A program made the translations under genes and the position numbers. From the NCBI GenBank assembly GCA_002748755.1, contig PDTD01000015.1:47768-111767 (forward strand): a stretch of 64,000 bases of DNA, read 5' to 3'. Under the pieces are notes generated by a model. The model saw nothing but the letters and a program-made list of their open reading frames with translations. It searched no databases and was not told the origin of the DNA. How positions within the stretch are numbered: position 1 is the stretch's first letter; each line of letters begins with the position of its first letter. This document shows positions 39,890-49,436 of this stretch, in pieces. This DNA comes from Desulfobulbus propionicus. Lineage in GTDB: Bacteria; Desulfobacterota; Desulfobulbia; Desulfobulbales; Desulfobulbaceae.

Positions 39890-40650
39890 CTGTGCGGGGG
39901 TAAGGCGATTTGTCACAATCAGGCCCGTCTGAAACGTGAATTTGAGCAACTTTGCTCTGACGGTAAAGTATCGTCTGAGATCAAAGATGTGATGAATAGT
40001 CTGCTGGTTGTAGTAGAGCTGATTCTGTCGGTTTTCCTGGAAAAGAAAACGCGCAAGAACAACAACAATTCCAGCCTGCCTTCTTCTCAAACCAATAAAG
40101 ACGATACCTCCGCTCCGAGCAAGGGGAGCCAGGGGAAAGGGTGAGGTGTCTCAGGCGAGATCAGCAATACTCAAGTAAGGGAAACGGTTTCCAGGGCAGA
40201 AGTGGTAAACTGTGATGTCTGCGGTGTCAACCTGAGCAAGACTCCTGGTAAGGGCCACAAGAAGCGTAGCAAATTCGATATTGTTTTTGAGAAGGTTGTC
40301 GAACATATTGATGCGGAAATAAAGCAATGTCCCAATTGCGAGGCCACGGTCAAAGGACTATTTCCTGAGGATATGCCGGGTTCTCTTATCTATGGAAATG
40401 GAATCAAGGCGTTTGCCATTCACCTGATAATCAGTCAGATGGTCGCCTTGAACAGGGTTCAGAAACAGATTGCAGCCATGATTGGTTCGATCATATATTC
40501 CTTCGAAGGAACAACCCTGAAACTGCTTCATCGTAAAGGTGGAAAAGAGGGGATTGAGGGGCTCAACATCATTCCGCGATATGGTGGTATGATAATTCAT
40601 GATTGCTGAGCATCATACTTTCGATACTCATTTTACCCACAGTCTCTTCA
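39890..40650 (+). pseudogene. IS66-family transposase (TnpC) remnant
   Basis: The plus strand encodes an IS66 TnpC N-terminal half. A leucine-rich helix region (DVMNSLLVVVELILSVFLEK) is followed by a TGA stop at about 40141. The zinc-finger segment (VVNCDVCGVNLSKTPGKGHK, IKQCPNC) and the GLFPEDMPGSLIYGNGIKAF stretch come next. Internal sequence is missing between AAMIG and TTLKLLHRKGG. The frame ends in GGMIIHDC and a TGA where the family has Trp. The rest of the IS is replaced by an IS1634 remnant. Clearly dead. Confidence 0.85.
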
Positions 40651-41610
40651 GAAGACCCGGAAAAAGAAAACCTGACAGTGGTTTTCGACAAGGGGGTGAA
40701 CAGCGAGGACAATAGAGCAGCCCTTGACTCCCAGTAGCAAATCAATTTCATAACGACCTATTCAACGTATTACAGCGAAGATCTTGTTCATGTTGACTTG
40801 AGTCGATTTGCACCGGTTGACCCAGAAAAAACAGAAGATTGTTAAAGAAAAACAAACATGGAGATCAACTGATTGCCTGGAGAACAGAGGGCAAGTATTG
40901 GGGAAAAAAGCCCACTGTTATTGTTAGTTACAATCCGCTTACCGTCACAAAAAAGCGGTACAGTTTCCCAAAAAAACTGCTGCGCCTGCAGGGGCAATTA
41001 CTCATTTTCCAGACGAAAGTAAACACTCAGGCTCCGCACTGGAAAAACATAGCCACTGTTGTCCATCCTTACAAGGAGCTGTGCTCAGAACTCCATATAC
41101 CAACTGACCTCTATACTGCTGAGGTGAGTGATTATGGAGAAAGCTTAAACATGAATTTTCGCAAGAACCATTACCGAATTGGCAGGTACCTTGATCGCTC
41201 TGGCAAGAATATCATCGTTACCGATAGTATGGACTGGACGACGGATGAGATTGTCAAGGCAAGCCTGGATCGCTGGATAGTGGAGGATAGTTTTCGCCAG
41301 TCAAAAAATGATGACCTGGTAGCGATAATACCAGTTCGTCATTGGACTGACAGCAAGATCAGGTCATATATTCACTTGCGTTGCGGCCTATACCCTGTTG
41401 CGGATAATGGAAATCAGGCTTAAATGTGCCGGCTTGGATATAACTGCAAAAACGGCAATGAGGCAGATGCATAACCTACACTTGTGCCTTACCTGGCTAC
41501 CTGGTAAAAGAAAAGCTACCAGAATACTTGAAGAGCCTGTCGATCTCCAAGCCCCAATTTTTAAGGCGTTCGGCTGGAAAAATAACAGTGGGGTCTTACA
41601 AAAAATTTAA
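40650..41610 (+). pseudogene. IS1634-family transposase remnant
   Basis: C-terminal two thirds of an IS4-superfamily DDE transposase of the IS1634 type. Fragments in order: DPEKENLTVVFDKGVNSEDN, TTYSTYYSEDLVHVDLSRFA, DQLIAWRTEGKYWGKKPTVI, then WIVEDSFRQSKNDDLV with the catalytic Glu, HWTDSKIRSYIHL, and in another frame LRIMEIRLKCAGLDIT. At least two stops or frameshifts interrupt it, and the N-terminus is absent. It truncates the IS66 remnant on its left. Confidence 0.8.
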
Positions 41611-41713
41611 ATGTAATGCGTTGTAATTGAAAAAAATTTTTTAAACTTATAACGAACTAACCGATAAACTCCTGTCAAACAGACTTTTGCTGACAATCGA
41701 ATTTGTTTTCATC

Positions 41714-42145
41714 TCAACCATTTGGCTTGATGGCAGAGACTGCAATATTTTCAGCACCGGCCAAACGACACTGATCAAGTACCGCGATAAGCTTTGAGGT
41801 GGGACAATCGCCGTCAGCATCAATGATTACGCCGCCATCTGCGTTTTCAGCAAGAAAAATCTCCACCAGCCCCCGAACTCTTCTGAGTTCGACATGATCC
41901 CGATTAATAAAAACATGGCCTTCAGGAGTGACTCCGATAATCATACCAGTGGCTTCCTTCATCTCAGCAGATGCTGCTTCAGGACGATTAACTTCAACTC
42001 CAGACTCTTTAACAAAGCTCGCTGTCACCAGAAAAAAAATCAAGAGGATAAAGATCATGTCAATCAAGGGCATCATGTCTATCTCAACATCGGTCCGGTC
42101 AGAATCAAACAAGACAGAACCTCTGAACGACCCCATTTTATTCAT
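41714..42145 (-). CDS. exbD: Biopolymer transport protein ExbD/TolR
   Basis: Periplasm-facing subunit of a proton-driven motor that energises TonB-type transport. The 143-residue product has a short cytoplasmic N-terminus, one membrane helix with the essential Asp (IDMMPLIDMIFILLIFFLVT, residues ~23 to 42) and a periplasmic domain (TGMIIGVTPEGHVFINRDHV). It belongs with exbB at 42.9 kb but an IS4 remnant lies between. tonB, which normally follows exbD in such loci, is not found; IS remnants occupy that place. Confidence 0.9.
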   Translation of the reverse strand: MNKMGSFRGSVLFDSDRTDVEIDMMPLIDMIFILLIFFLVTASFVKESGVEVNRPEAASAEMKEATGMIIGVTPEGHVFINRDHVELRRVRGLVEIFLAENADGGVIIDADGDCPTSKLIAVLDQCRLAGAENIAVSAIKPNG

Positions 42146-42241
42146 ATTTCACCCACTCGTATCCAGTTATAGTTATTTGAAATCAAGAACCATTGTACTT
42201 ATTTTTGCTTTCGTGTCTTATAAAAGGGGAATTGAACAACT

Positions 42242-42820
42242 CCCTTAAAATCTACCTTTGGTATCGGTTGAACTGCAGTAATCGCTGGATCTTTGTCGTA
42301 GATGGGCTAAGCTTGGCAAGAAATGTCATGGATGACAATACCAGCATGCTATTACGTGCAATCCAAATTTGACTCATGACGGCAGCACAGATGATGCCGA
42401 GAAATATCTTGATTTCTGGTTTTTCTTGAGCATCTTAAAGGATTGCTCCACCTCCCAGCGATTTGTAGAGATATCAGCTGTAATTTTTGCTACCAAGTCA
42501 AAAACATTGGTGAGGAGCTTTGTTCGTACAATTACACTTCTTTTATCCTGGATCAAGCGCAACACAGCGCTGATAGACCTTTTCGAAGAGTCCTTACTAC
42601 AACTCTGCTGGCTGCTTGTTGTTCCTGTCAGCACGTGTAATTTTTTTCACATGACACACCCCAAGATAGGGGTACCTACTGATGAACGGGCCTCACCGGC
42701 TCAACGTGCGACACTTTCGCTGAATCAGATAAGCTTTTTGAGAAGAGCATTTCAATCATTACAATCATGTCTACCAGTAGGTTTAAGCAGTTGTACGAAT
42801 ACCGTATTACTATGAGCCAT
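42242..42820 (-). pseudogene. IS4-family (DUF4372-type) transposase remnant
   Basis: Heavily decayed. The minus strand from 42820 reads MAHSNTVFVQLLKPTGRHDC, the start of DUF4372-type IS4 transposases. The middle is deleted or scrambled. The C-terminal part reads LVAKITADISTNRWEVEQSF KMLKKN, with the usual Glu of the catalytic triad, and continues in another frame as IKIFLGIICAAVMSQIWIAR. It separates exbD from exbB. Confidence 0.75.
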
Positions 42821-42889
42821 GGCCTGAATCGTATTGTATGTTCATGTATTATCGATAACAACATCATACCAGAAAGAAGTTTTCAGGCC

Positions 42890-43537
42890 TCATCTCTCTT
42901 CCTTATCTGGACCGCAGTGTATTTCGCCTTCCTTTTCCAGCAACTGAACAAGACCTCTCTGAAATACAAGTAGATCCCGCTGGATATTGCCTGACTTTTT
43001 CTTCAACACTTGACCAATAAAGATGCCAGGAATAGCAACCAGAAGCCCTGCCTGGGTAGTTATCATCGCCTCCCGAATGCCCGAAGCCATTGCTTGGGCA
43101 TTACCCATACCATACATACCAATTACCTTAAATGTTTCAACCATGCCAGAAACCGTACCGAATAGGCCTAGCAGCGGAGCAATTGCCGCAAGAATAATGA
43201 TGGTTGGGATGTATTTTTGGATGGCTCCGCTCTGCTTACGGATGGCCGCATCCAGCAACAGTTTATCAGCCTCTTTGTTTGCAGAGCCATTGCCCCTGCT
43301 GATCGCCATAAAATGATTAATGGCCAAGGCCCGGGGGCTACTCGACGCACAGGCCTTTCCTGTTTTCAGACAGGCCATTGCCTCAGACAAGGTTATCCGG
43401 CTCCTACGACTCCGCCAAATCCAATCTGCCTTGAGGACAATCAAGCCCCATAACCAGCCGGAAACGAAAAATATAGGGAGCATTACTGGCCCGCCAATCT
43501 GAATAAGCACCCAGAGGTTTTTAATTATTTCCATCAC
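42890..43537 (-). CDS. exbB: MotA/TolQ/ExbB proton channel family protein (small ExbB)
   Basis: Membrane subunit of an ExbB-ExbD type proton channel. The 215-residue product has three hydrophobic segments: near residues 10 to 35, in YIPTIIILAAIAPLLGLFGT, and in ITTQAGLLVAIPGIFIGQVL. Conserved APLLGLFGTVSGMVETF and EAMITTQAGL motifs of the family are intact. Second of two ExbB-like genes in the locus, as in DUF3450-ExbB-ExbB-ExbD systems. Confidence 0.9.
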   Translation of the reverse strand: MMEIIKNLWVLIQIGGPVMLPIFFVSGWLWGLIVLKADWIWRSRRSRITLSEAMACLKTGKACASSSPRALAINHFMAISRGNGSANKEADKLLLDAAIRKQSGAIQKYIPTIIILAAIAPLLGLFGTVSGMVETFKVIGMYGMGNAQAMASGIREAMITTQAGLLVAIPGIFIGQVLKKKSGNIQRDLLVFQRGLVQLLEKEGEIHCGPDKEER

Positions 43538-44106
43538 TCTTATTTATTGTTTAAAAGATACCCCCGTTAAACAGGAAAATCATTGCCAATAATCAGGAAA
43601 GGAATTGGCAACACACTCCTCTCAAAATCTGTATGCCCGACACGTTCAAACAGCCCAAGGTAAAGCTCATCACCATGCGATAATCGTTATGGGACGCAAG
43701 AGCTACGCCATGTAGTCAGGAGAAGTCACCACCAACGCCAAAAATAACCAGCATTCTCAATCTCAAAAAATTCAGCCATCAACAGGGACTGTGTAAAGTT
43801 TTTCGAACCAAAATTCCACCTGAACAGCGGCAGAAGGTATGATCTCAATCATAGCTCACCCGGAAGGCTACCCTTGGTGTGGTGGTGGGAAGTCTTCCCA
43901 ATGCTGTATTCGGCGCCAACCACAGGAAAACGACTCGATAGTCTCCCTACCTTCTCAATCGTCAACAACTGCTTTGTCGGCGGCACCCCCAGCAACGTTC
44001 TGGTGCACCCTGTATGAGCGATGGCATTGATCGTCACCTCTACCAACGCCCGTTTTAGCTGAATCCTATTCTATTTTGGACAGCAACTTCTTTCCATTTT
44101 TTACTT
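43538..44106. other. Gap between the two exbB genes, probable IS debris
   Basis: About 570 bases in a place where related loci have adjacent genes. An open frame (43849-44046, minus, 65 residues ending SHHHTKGSLPGEL) shows no family I know. The motif GGGACTGTGTAAAG at ~43786 resembles an IS terminal sequence. I regard the gap as remains of an insertion, not as a gene. Confidence 0.4.
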
Positions 44107-45507
44107 TTACACCCGGCTGCAGTTATGTTTTAAGATCGCACCCATCAACGAAACACCTTTTTCTTCCATATCACGAGCGATGTTTTTTACTCTGCCGCCA
44201 AGAAAGGAGGCTGTCATCATGATCGGAATAGCAACAGCCAAGCCGACCTGTGTTGTAACCATGGCTTCAGAGATGCCACCTGCCATAAGCCGTGGATCAC
44301 CGGTGCCATGGACGGTGATAACCTGGAAGGTGTTGATCATCCCGGTTACCGTACCCAGCAAACCGAGAAGCGGTGCCACCGCTGCCAGCACCTTCAGTGT
44401 ACCGATAAACCGCTCTAGCCTTGGAACCTGGGTCAGAATTGCTTCAGACATAGCGCTTTCAATCACTTCCTGATTCTGATTTTTATGCATAAGCCCAGCC
44501 ATAAGCACTTTCCCGGTAGGCCTGCTCTCATGTGGTTTCGTCGTAGCCAATGCCTGCTCAAAATCTCCGTGAAAAACAAGGCTGGTAACCTTGGTCATCA
44601 GCGCATCGGTATTGGAACGCACTCTTGAAAGGAAGATTATTCGCTCAAGTGCGATGATAATTGCAGCAAGTCCCACCAATAGAATCGGGATAACGAGCAC
44701 TCCGCCACTTCTTAGCCGTTCAGCCAGCGTCTCTTTTCTCGACAGCTGGCTGATGGCAACTCCACCGGAGATATCCATCGGAGCATTATTCTGCTCTCCG
44801 TCATAAAATGAAGTAATGGCTCTAGAGACAAAATAGCCGGGATCACCGCTCATGAGCAGACGGTTGGAACCCGGGCTGAAAGTAAGGAAACCATTGTCTT
44901 TATCGGTTTCAAACAGGCCGCCCATATGACCAAACCTGATAATATCCGCATTCCTGTCTTCACCATTGCGATCAAGGACTGATCCCTGGTAGCGTACAAT
45001 AGCCTTACCTGCCTCGATATCATCAAAGTACATGTCTAACAGACCTGTGATATCCGCCAAATCAAAAATCCGCTCACCAGAAAAATATGCATTGAGCTGC
45101 TCCATGCGTTGCTGTTGCCGACTGGAATAAGGCGATTTTTCAGCCAAACCGAGAAAGTTACGGATATGATCAAGGAAAATATTATCTAATTCTTCCTTGC
45201 TGGCTAGACGGGTAGTAATCTCATGCTGGAGTTTATCACGCTTATCAGCAAGAGCTTGGACTTCTTCCTTGTCGATGGAAAGTTTTTTTTGTTCAGTTGC
45301 AACTTCCTTTTTCAGTGCTGCGATCTTTTGCAGCAGTTGCTGACGATTCTTATCTATCTCGGAACGCTGTTTTTTCTGTTCTGATACAGCCTGGCTATAT
45401 CGCCTGTTAACATCACTCGCAGCGCTGTTGATATCCTCAGCTTCTGCGCCGGTAATCCAAAAGAAAAGCAACCCGAAAACAAAGATTTGAAATTGATGTA
45501 TATTCAT
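44107..45507 (-). CDS. Large MotA/TolQ/ExbB protein with N-terminal coiled coil
   Basis: ExbB-type proton channel subunit of the DUF3450-associated class. The 466-residue product has a signal peptide (FVFGLLFFWITGAEAED), a long periplasmic coiled coil (RSEIDKNRQQLLQKIAALKK and following) and a periplasmic domain. Its C-terminal TolQ/ExbB domain has segments GVLVIPILLVGLAAIIIALE and VLAAVAPLLGLLGTVTGMIN, then AMVTTQVGLAVAIPIMMTAS. The start overlaps the DUF3450 gene stop by four bases. It likely transmits proton-motive energy to a dedicated TonB. Confidence 0.9.
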   Translation of the reverse strand: MNIHQFQIFVFGLLFFWITGAEAEDINSAASDVNRRYSQAVSEQKKQRSEIDKNRQQLLQKIAALKKEVATEQKKLSIDKEEVQALADKRDKLQHEITTRLASKEELDNIFLDHIRNFLGLAEKSPYSSRQQQRMEQLNAYFSGERIFDLADITGLLDMYFDDIEAGKAIVRYQGSVLDRNGEDRNADIIRFGHMGGLFETDKDNGFLTFSPGSNRLLMSGDPGYFVSRAITSFYDGEQNNAPMDISGGVAISQLSRKETLAERLRSGGVLVIPILLVGLAAIIIALERIIFLSRVRSNTDALMTKVTSLVFHGDFEQALATTKPHESRPTGKVLMAGLMHKNQNQEVIESAMSEAILTQVPRLERFIGTLKVLAAVAPLLGLLGTVTGMINTFQVITVHGTGDPRLMAGGISEAMVTTQVGLAVAIPIMMTASFLGGRVKNIARDMEEKGVSLMGAILKHNCSRV

Positions 45508-46322
45508 TGTGCTGTCGTCCCCTGCATTTTCTCTGTTTTGGGCTGTGCTACCGGCAAGTTACTTAAACCCACCAACCGAATGCCTTCCGCCATCTCAATG
45601 GCATCACGAATCGCGGTACTATCATTTTCTATTGGCTGCCAAATGAAATCAGACATATCCCACTGCCAAGCCTTCTCACTATCCAGCGTTATAGCATAGA
45701 CACCTACCCGGCCGACCTGAAGAATTTTTACCCTTCGACGCTGACCATCTACCTCAATCTCATCTTCCAGCACATTCACCTGATGACCAAAATCCACCTC
45801 CCTGGCCACAGCATCAAGCACAGCCCTGGTCTTACCCAGCAGGCCGCTGTCGTAATCATTCAACACCATGAAGGCTTGGTGGAGGGCCTTGCGCCGTTCA
45901 GTCAAATGAACCGGAATATCTCCAGCAACCATCCTCTGCAGCTTTGTCAAGATTTCTTCTAGAACCGGCAACAGTTTCATGTTTACCGCCTCCATGGCCT
46001 CTGCCTTTTTCTGCAGGCCTGCAATCTTGCCTTTAAGATCACTTTTGTAGGCAACGAGTTTCTTCCGCTGCCACTGGGTATGCTCCAGACTATTTTCCAA
46101 ATCCTCAATTTGTTCTAACAACCGATGCTCCTCCTCAACCCATGAATCATGGGTCGCCTGGGAGGCCAAGCCAACTTTCACCGCTTTTTCGGAAATGCCT
46201 TGTACATCTGAGGCACTGGTGGCAAATGAGATCTTTGTCATCATCAACATACACAGACTTAAAAAAAACACGTGCCATCTGTATTGTACCAAACTGCCTG
46301 TAAACTCAGATTTCACTTTCAT
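45504..46322 (-). CDS. DUF3450 family periplasmic coiled-coil protein
   Basis: Partner of ExbB-type motors in TonB-dependent uptake loci; its exact role is not established. From the ATG at 46322 (MKVKSEFTGSLVQYRW) the product has 272 residues, with an N-terminal export signal (VFFLSLCMLMMTKISFATSA). A coiled coil covers ~50 to 110 (EEEHRLLEQIEDLENSLEHT). A C-terminal globular part contains KILQVGRVGVYAITLDSEKA and WQWDMSDFIWQPI. Start residues upstream of 46322 are in frame but less likely. First gene of the module. Confidence 0.88.
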   Translation of the reverse strand: MKVKSEFTGSLVQYRWHVFFLSLCMLMMTKISFATSASDVQGISEKAVKVGLASQATHDSWVEEEHRLLEQIEDLENSLEHTQWQRKKLVAYKSDLKGKIAGLQKKAEAMEAVNMKLLPVLEEILTKLQRMVAGDIPVHLTERRKALHQAFMVLNDYDSGLLGKTRAVLDAVAREVDFGHQVNVLEDEIEVDGQRRRVKILQVGRVGVYAITLDSEKAWQWDMSDFIWQPIENDSTAIRDAIEMAEGIRLVGLSNLPVAQPKTEKMQGTTAQ

Positions 46323-46631
46323 ACCTCGTATCATTTGAAAAACCACTTTTTTATTATAATTTTTTTTGAGATAAAAAGAAAAAAAAACGGAGTCTATTTA
46401 CATATTTTTTTTCATTGTTCCAAACTATTAAATTCGTTTATACACATTCTATTCAATATCACTAGCGCCCGCTGATAGGAACCTGAAATCAAACAATATT
46501 TTTTGAATAGTTTCGGCTTTGTGTTTTACCGCAGGAGGGTCGAACAATTCCCATACCCCCTGTGTTAGGATAGTTGTCGTGCTCTTGATGTGGCATTCTA
46601 ATTAAAAATCAGGGGCAAAAAAAGAGGAAAT

Positions 46632-47126
46632 ATGCACTATCCAAAAGAACGAAAAGAGGCAATCTTGAAAAAGATGCTACCACCGAATAACAAGCCTATC
46701 AAGGAGTTGGCTGCAGAAGAAAGGATATCTGAAGCTACTTTATATAACTGGCGGAATGCAGCACGAGCTGAAGGCCGATTGTTGCCTGACGGAGCCAGCA
46801 CACCCCATGGCTGGAGTAGCAGGGACAAGTTTACCGCAGTACTGGAGACATCCGCTCTCAATGAAGCTGACTTATCAGCGTATTGCCGAGAACGCGGCTT
46901 GTACCCTGAGCAAATCCACCAATGGCGGCATTCTTGCGAGCAAGCCAACGATTGGGATCGTAGCCAAAACAAGAAGCTGCAGCAGGCCCGCAGGCGTGAC
47001 CAACGCCCTATAAAGGATCTTGAAAAAGAACTTCGCAAAAAAGAAAAAGCCCTCGCAGAGACAGCAGCGTTGTTGGTGCTGGAAAAAAAGCTCGGAGCGA
47101 TCTGGGGATCAGGAGAGGACGAATGA
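46632..47126 (+). CDS. IS3-family transposase OrfA
   Basis: DNA-binding half of the transposase. The 164-residue product has a helix-turn-helix (IKELAAEERISEATLYNWRN, residues ~23 to 42), a second similar unit (NEADLSAYCRERGLYPEQIH) and a C-terminal coiled coil (KDLEKELRKKEKALAETAAL). Its end overlaps the orfB start by four bases (ATGA), as in many IS3 elements. Confidence 0.9.
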   Translation: MHYPKERKEAILKKMLPPNNKPIKELAAEERISEATLYNWRNAARAEGRLLPDGASTPHGWSSRDKFTAVLETSALNEADLSAYCRERGLYPEQIHQWRHSCEQANDWDRSQNKKLQQARRRDQRPIKDLEKELRKKEKALAETAALLVLEKKLGAIWGSGEDE

Positions 47127-48204
47127 TCAGCACCCCCGATCGCCAGGAGACATTTGCTTTGATCAATGAGGCTGTAGCAGGTGGGGCCAGACTTCACAAG
47201 GCTTGCAAAGGTGCAGGTATAAGTGAAAGAACGTTTCAGCGCTGGACCAGTTGCTGCACCGTCAAAAGTGATGGCAGACCAACGGCAGAGCGTAAGGCAC
47301 CGGCCAACAAACTGAGCCAGGAAGAACGCGCGCAGATAGTTGCAATCTGTAACAGTGAGGAATATTCCAGTCTACCACCCCCCAGATCGTGCCTGATCTG
47401 GTTGACAAGGGCCTGCACATTGCCTCTGAATCAAGCTTTTACCGCGTATTGAGAGAAGTCGGTCAAGTGCAGCATCGAGGCAAAGCCCAGCCACCGCAAA
47501 AACGTTTTAGACCAACACCTTTGAGTGCTGATGGGCCAAATCAGCTTTGGAGCAGGGACATTACTTATCTGGCAACTCCCATAAAGGGTATATTCTATCG
47601 ATTGTACATGATAATGGACATTTACAGCCGAAAAATTGTGGCCTGGGAGGTGCATGCCAACGAAACAGCAGAATTAGCTGCCGAATTGATAGAAAAAGCC
47701 TGCTGGGCAGAACAAACATGCAGGGAGCAGTTGGTCCTTCATGCCGATAATGGCTCTCCGATGAAAGGGGCAACCATGCTGGCAAGGCTACAGAAACTGG
47801 GGATTATGCCTTCTTTCAGCCGTCCCTCTGTCAGTAATGACAACCCGTATTCTGAGAGCTTATTCGGGACAATGAAGTACACACCTGCCTATCCGACCCA
47901 GCCCTTTGGCAGTCTGGATGATGCACGCACCTGGGTGCAGGGTTTTGTTAAGTGGTATAATGAAAAACACCGCCATAGCGCGTTGAAATTTGTCACCCCG
48001 TCGGAGCGACATCAGGGCAAAGACAAGGCAATATGGCAACAAAGAAAACATGTTTATGAAGCAGCTAAACGCCGGAATCCAGAGAGATGGACACAAGCCA
48101 CGAGAAACTGGGACCACATAGACACGGTTTGGCTCAATCCTGAAAAAAACAAGCAGGGAGAAAAACAACAAGAACAGGTGGAAAGGGCTGCGTACTTACA
48201 GTAA
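47123..48204 (+). pseudogene. IS3-family transposase OrfB, one frameshift
   Basis: DDE integrase half. The N-terminal part ends in the zero frame at 47452 after EEYSSLPPP. A change of frame at a run of six C (about 47379-47384) restores QIVPDLVDKG and the rve domain: WSRDITYLATPIKGIFYRLY (first Asp), VLHADNGSPM (second Asp) and PYSESLFGTMKYTP (Glu). It ends at 48204. One base more or two fewer in the C tract would restore a full ~360-residue OrfB. A sequencing error or slippage at the homopolymer is therefore possible. Confidence 0.85.
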
Positions 48205-48420
48205 CTCAGCCTGTTTGTCGGCCCCCCGTCGGAGACGCCTCTCCGCCATTGCCGCTTTCAGGTTCAGCGTCATGGCCTGAGATGGTCAAGGCTACGGAGC
48301 GCAGCGGAATACCCTTGGGCTTGGCCTTTACCGTCTCAGTTTATAACGCTACTCCCAAAGTCCAAATACTTTGGTAAATTTTAAAAATGAAGTACAAGAA
48401 ACACGACAACTAACTTGACA

Positions 48421-48901
48421 GACGTCGATTCACAGGTCACTCACCTTGGTGTTCGGGTTGCTCCTCAGCATTGCCCTATCCTCTAGATGAGTGGTATCAC
48501 GCTAACAAGATGGATGAGATACGTCAAGATTATCTCAAGAGCGGTTGTCCAAAGCAAACGACAGCAGAATCCACTTAAAAAATGCCGCTCAGTGGTTTGG
48601 ATATGGGGGGGTAGGCTCACAACACCCAATGAACCTTATGGCGATGCGAGTAATGAATTTCAGCAATATGTGATGTCAAAGCACTATACGGATATGCTAC
48701 CCCTCCACCTGTATAATACCGGTGGAGGTATGAAACTCTAAACTCCAGTCAAACGTTCTTACTGTTAAATCAAGGGAAAATGCACTTTTGAAAAGCTTGT
48801 GGATTCCATAAATTATTACTTAAAATATCAAAATACTGATTGGGAAGAGATCAGGCTGACCACTTAAATGTGGCTTTGTAATCGGTTACAACCTTTTCTC
48901 C
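48421..48901. other. Unassigned stretch, faint radical-SAM/SPASM-like remnant
   Basis: No intact gene. One plus frame from ~48446 reads HSPWCSGCSSALPYPLDEWY HANKMDEIRQDYLKSGCP, and a nearby frame reads SQHPMNLMAMRVMNFSNM. These faintly recall the cysteine-anchored segments of radical-SAM proteins with SPASM domains. Stops occur every ~30 codons. I would not name it on this evidence. Confidence 0.25.
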
Positions 48902-49184
48902 TCAGCGGCCAAAAAGCAGGCGTAAATCCTCTTCATCTTCGCCGAATGGAATACAACGCCCTGGAAACAGAAAAAAACGTATTTCTTTCCAATAATTGGA
49001 ACTTGATTTGGAAAACCAAAACTGATATCTTTTTAAATCATTGGTAGAAGTGTCTTTTTTCTTCAAGTAACTTAAAAAAAACACTTGGAGATGAAATACT
49101 TCTCGGCACCATTTTACCTGCCGCCATAAGTAAAACCTGGATTGCCCGTATCTCTAGTAATCTTTTTAAATAAATTTGTTTCAT
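48902..49184 (-). pseudogene. Small unknown ORF with a frameshift in a T tract
   Basis: The minus strand from an ATG at 49184 (AGGT seven bases upstream) reads MKQIYLKRLLEIRAIQVLLM then MVPRSISSPSVF. Eight T (49073-49080) put the continuation LSYLKKKDTSTNDLKRYQFW ... FGEDEEDLRLLFGR in another frame. Seven T would give one product of ~94 residues. I do not recognise it. It lies downstream of the biosynthesis genes on the same strand. Confidence 0.35.
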
Positions 49185-49436
49185 TTATTACCTATATTCA
49201 GCGAATAGAGCAGTTCCAACAATGTTGGATCGTCATTCTTCGAAAGTGATATCGTTATTTTTTGCAAAAAATTGCTATAATGATATTACTTTTTAAATAA
49301 ATTGAAATATTAGTTTTTAAAAATTAAAAAAAATCTATTAATAAATTTTTAACTTTCTTTAACCATATACTGTTAATAAGAAATATAATTTCTTCGATAT
49401 AATGATTGTAACATCTATTTTTGATCTTTTATAGAG
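49185..49436. other. AT-rich spacer
   Basis: Very A/T-rich sequence after the DAHP-synthase-like gene (minus). No gene or clear hairpin terminator seen. Confidence 0.5.

Larger units (their letters stand above)
46563..48420 (+). mobile_element. IS3-family insertion sequence with terminal inverted repeats
   Basis: Ends TGTTAGGATAGTTGTCGTG (left) and the complement of CACGACAACTAACTTGACA (right) match at 16 of 19 positions and enclose orfA and orfB. The span is 1858 bases. The left flank ends in CCCCCTG and the right flank begins GACGTCG, so I see no clear target-site duplication. It lies just upstream of the DUF3450 module. Confidence 0.85.

Noticed and set aside
43849-44046. 65-codon minus frame between the exbB genes
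   Set aside because: No recognisable family, and its place suggests IS debris; listed only as part of the gap.
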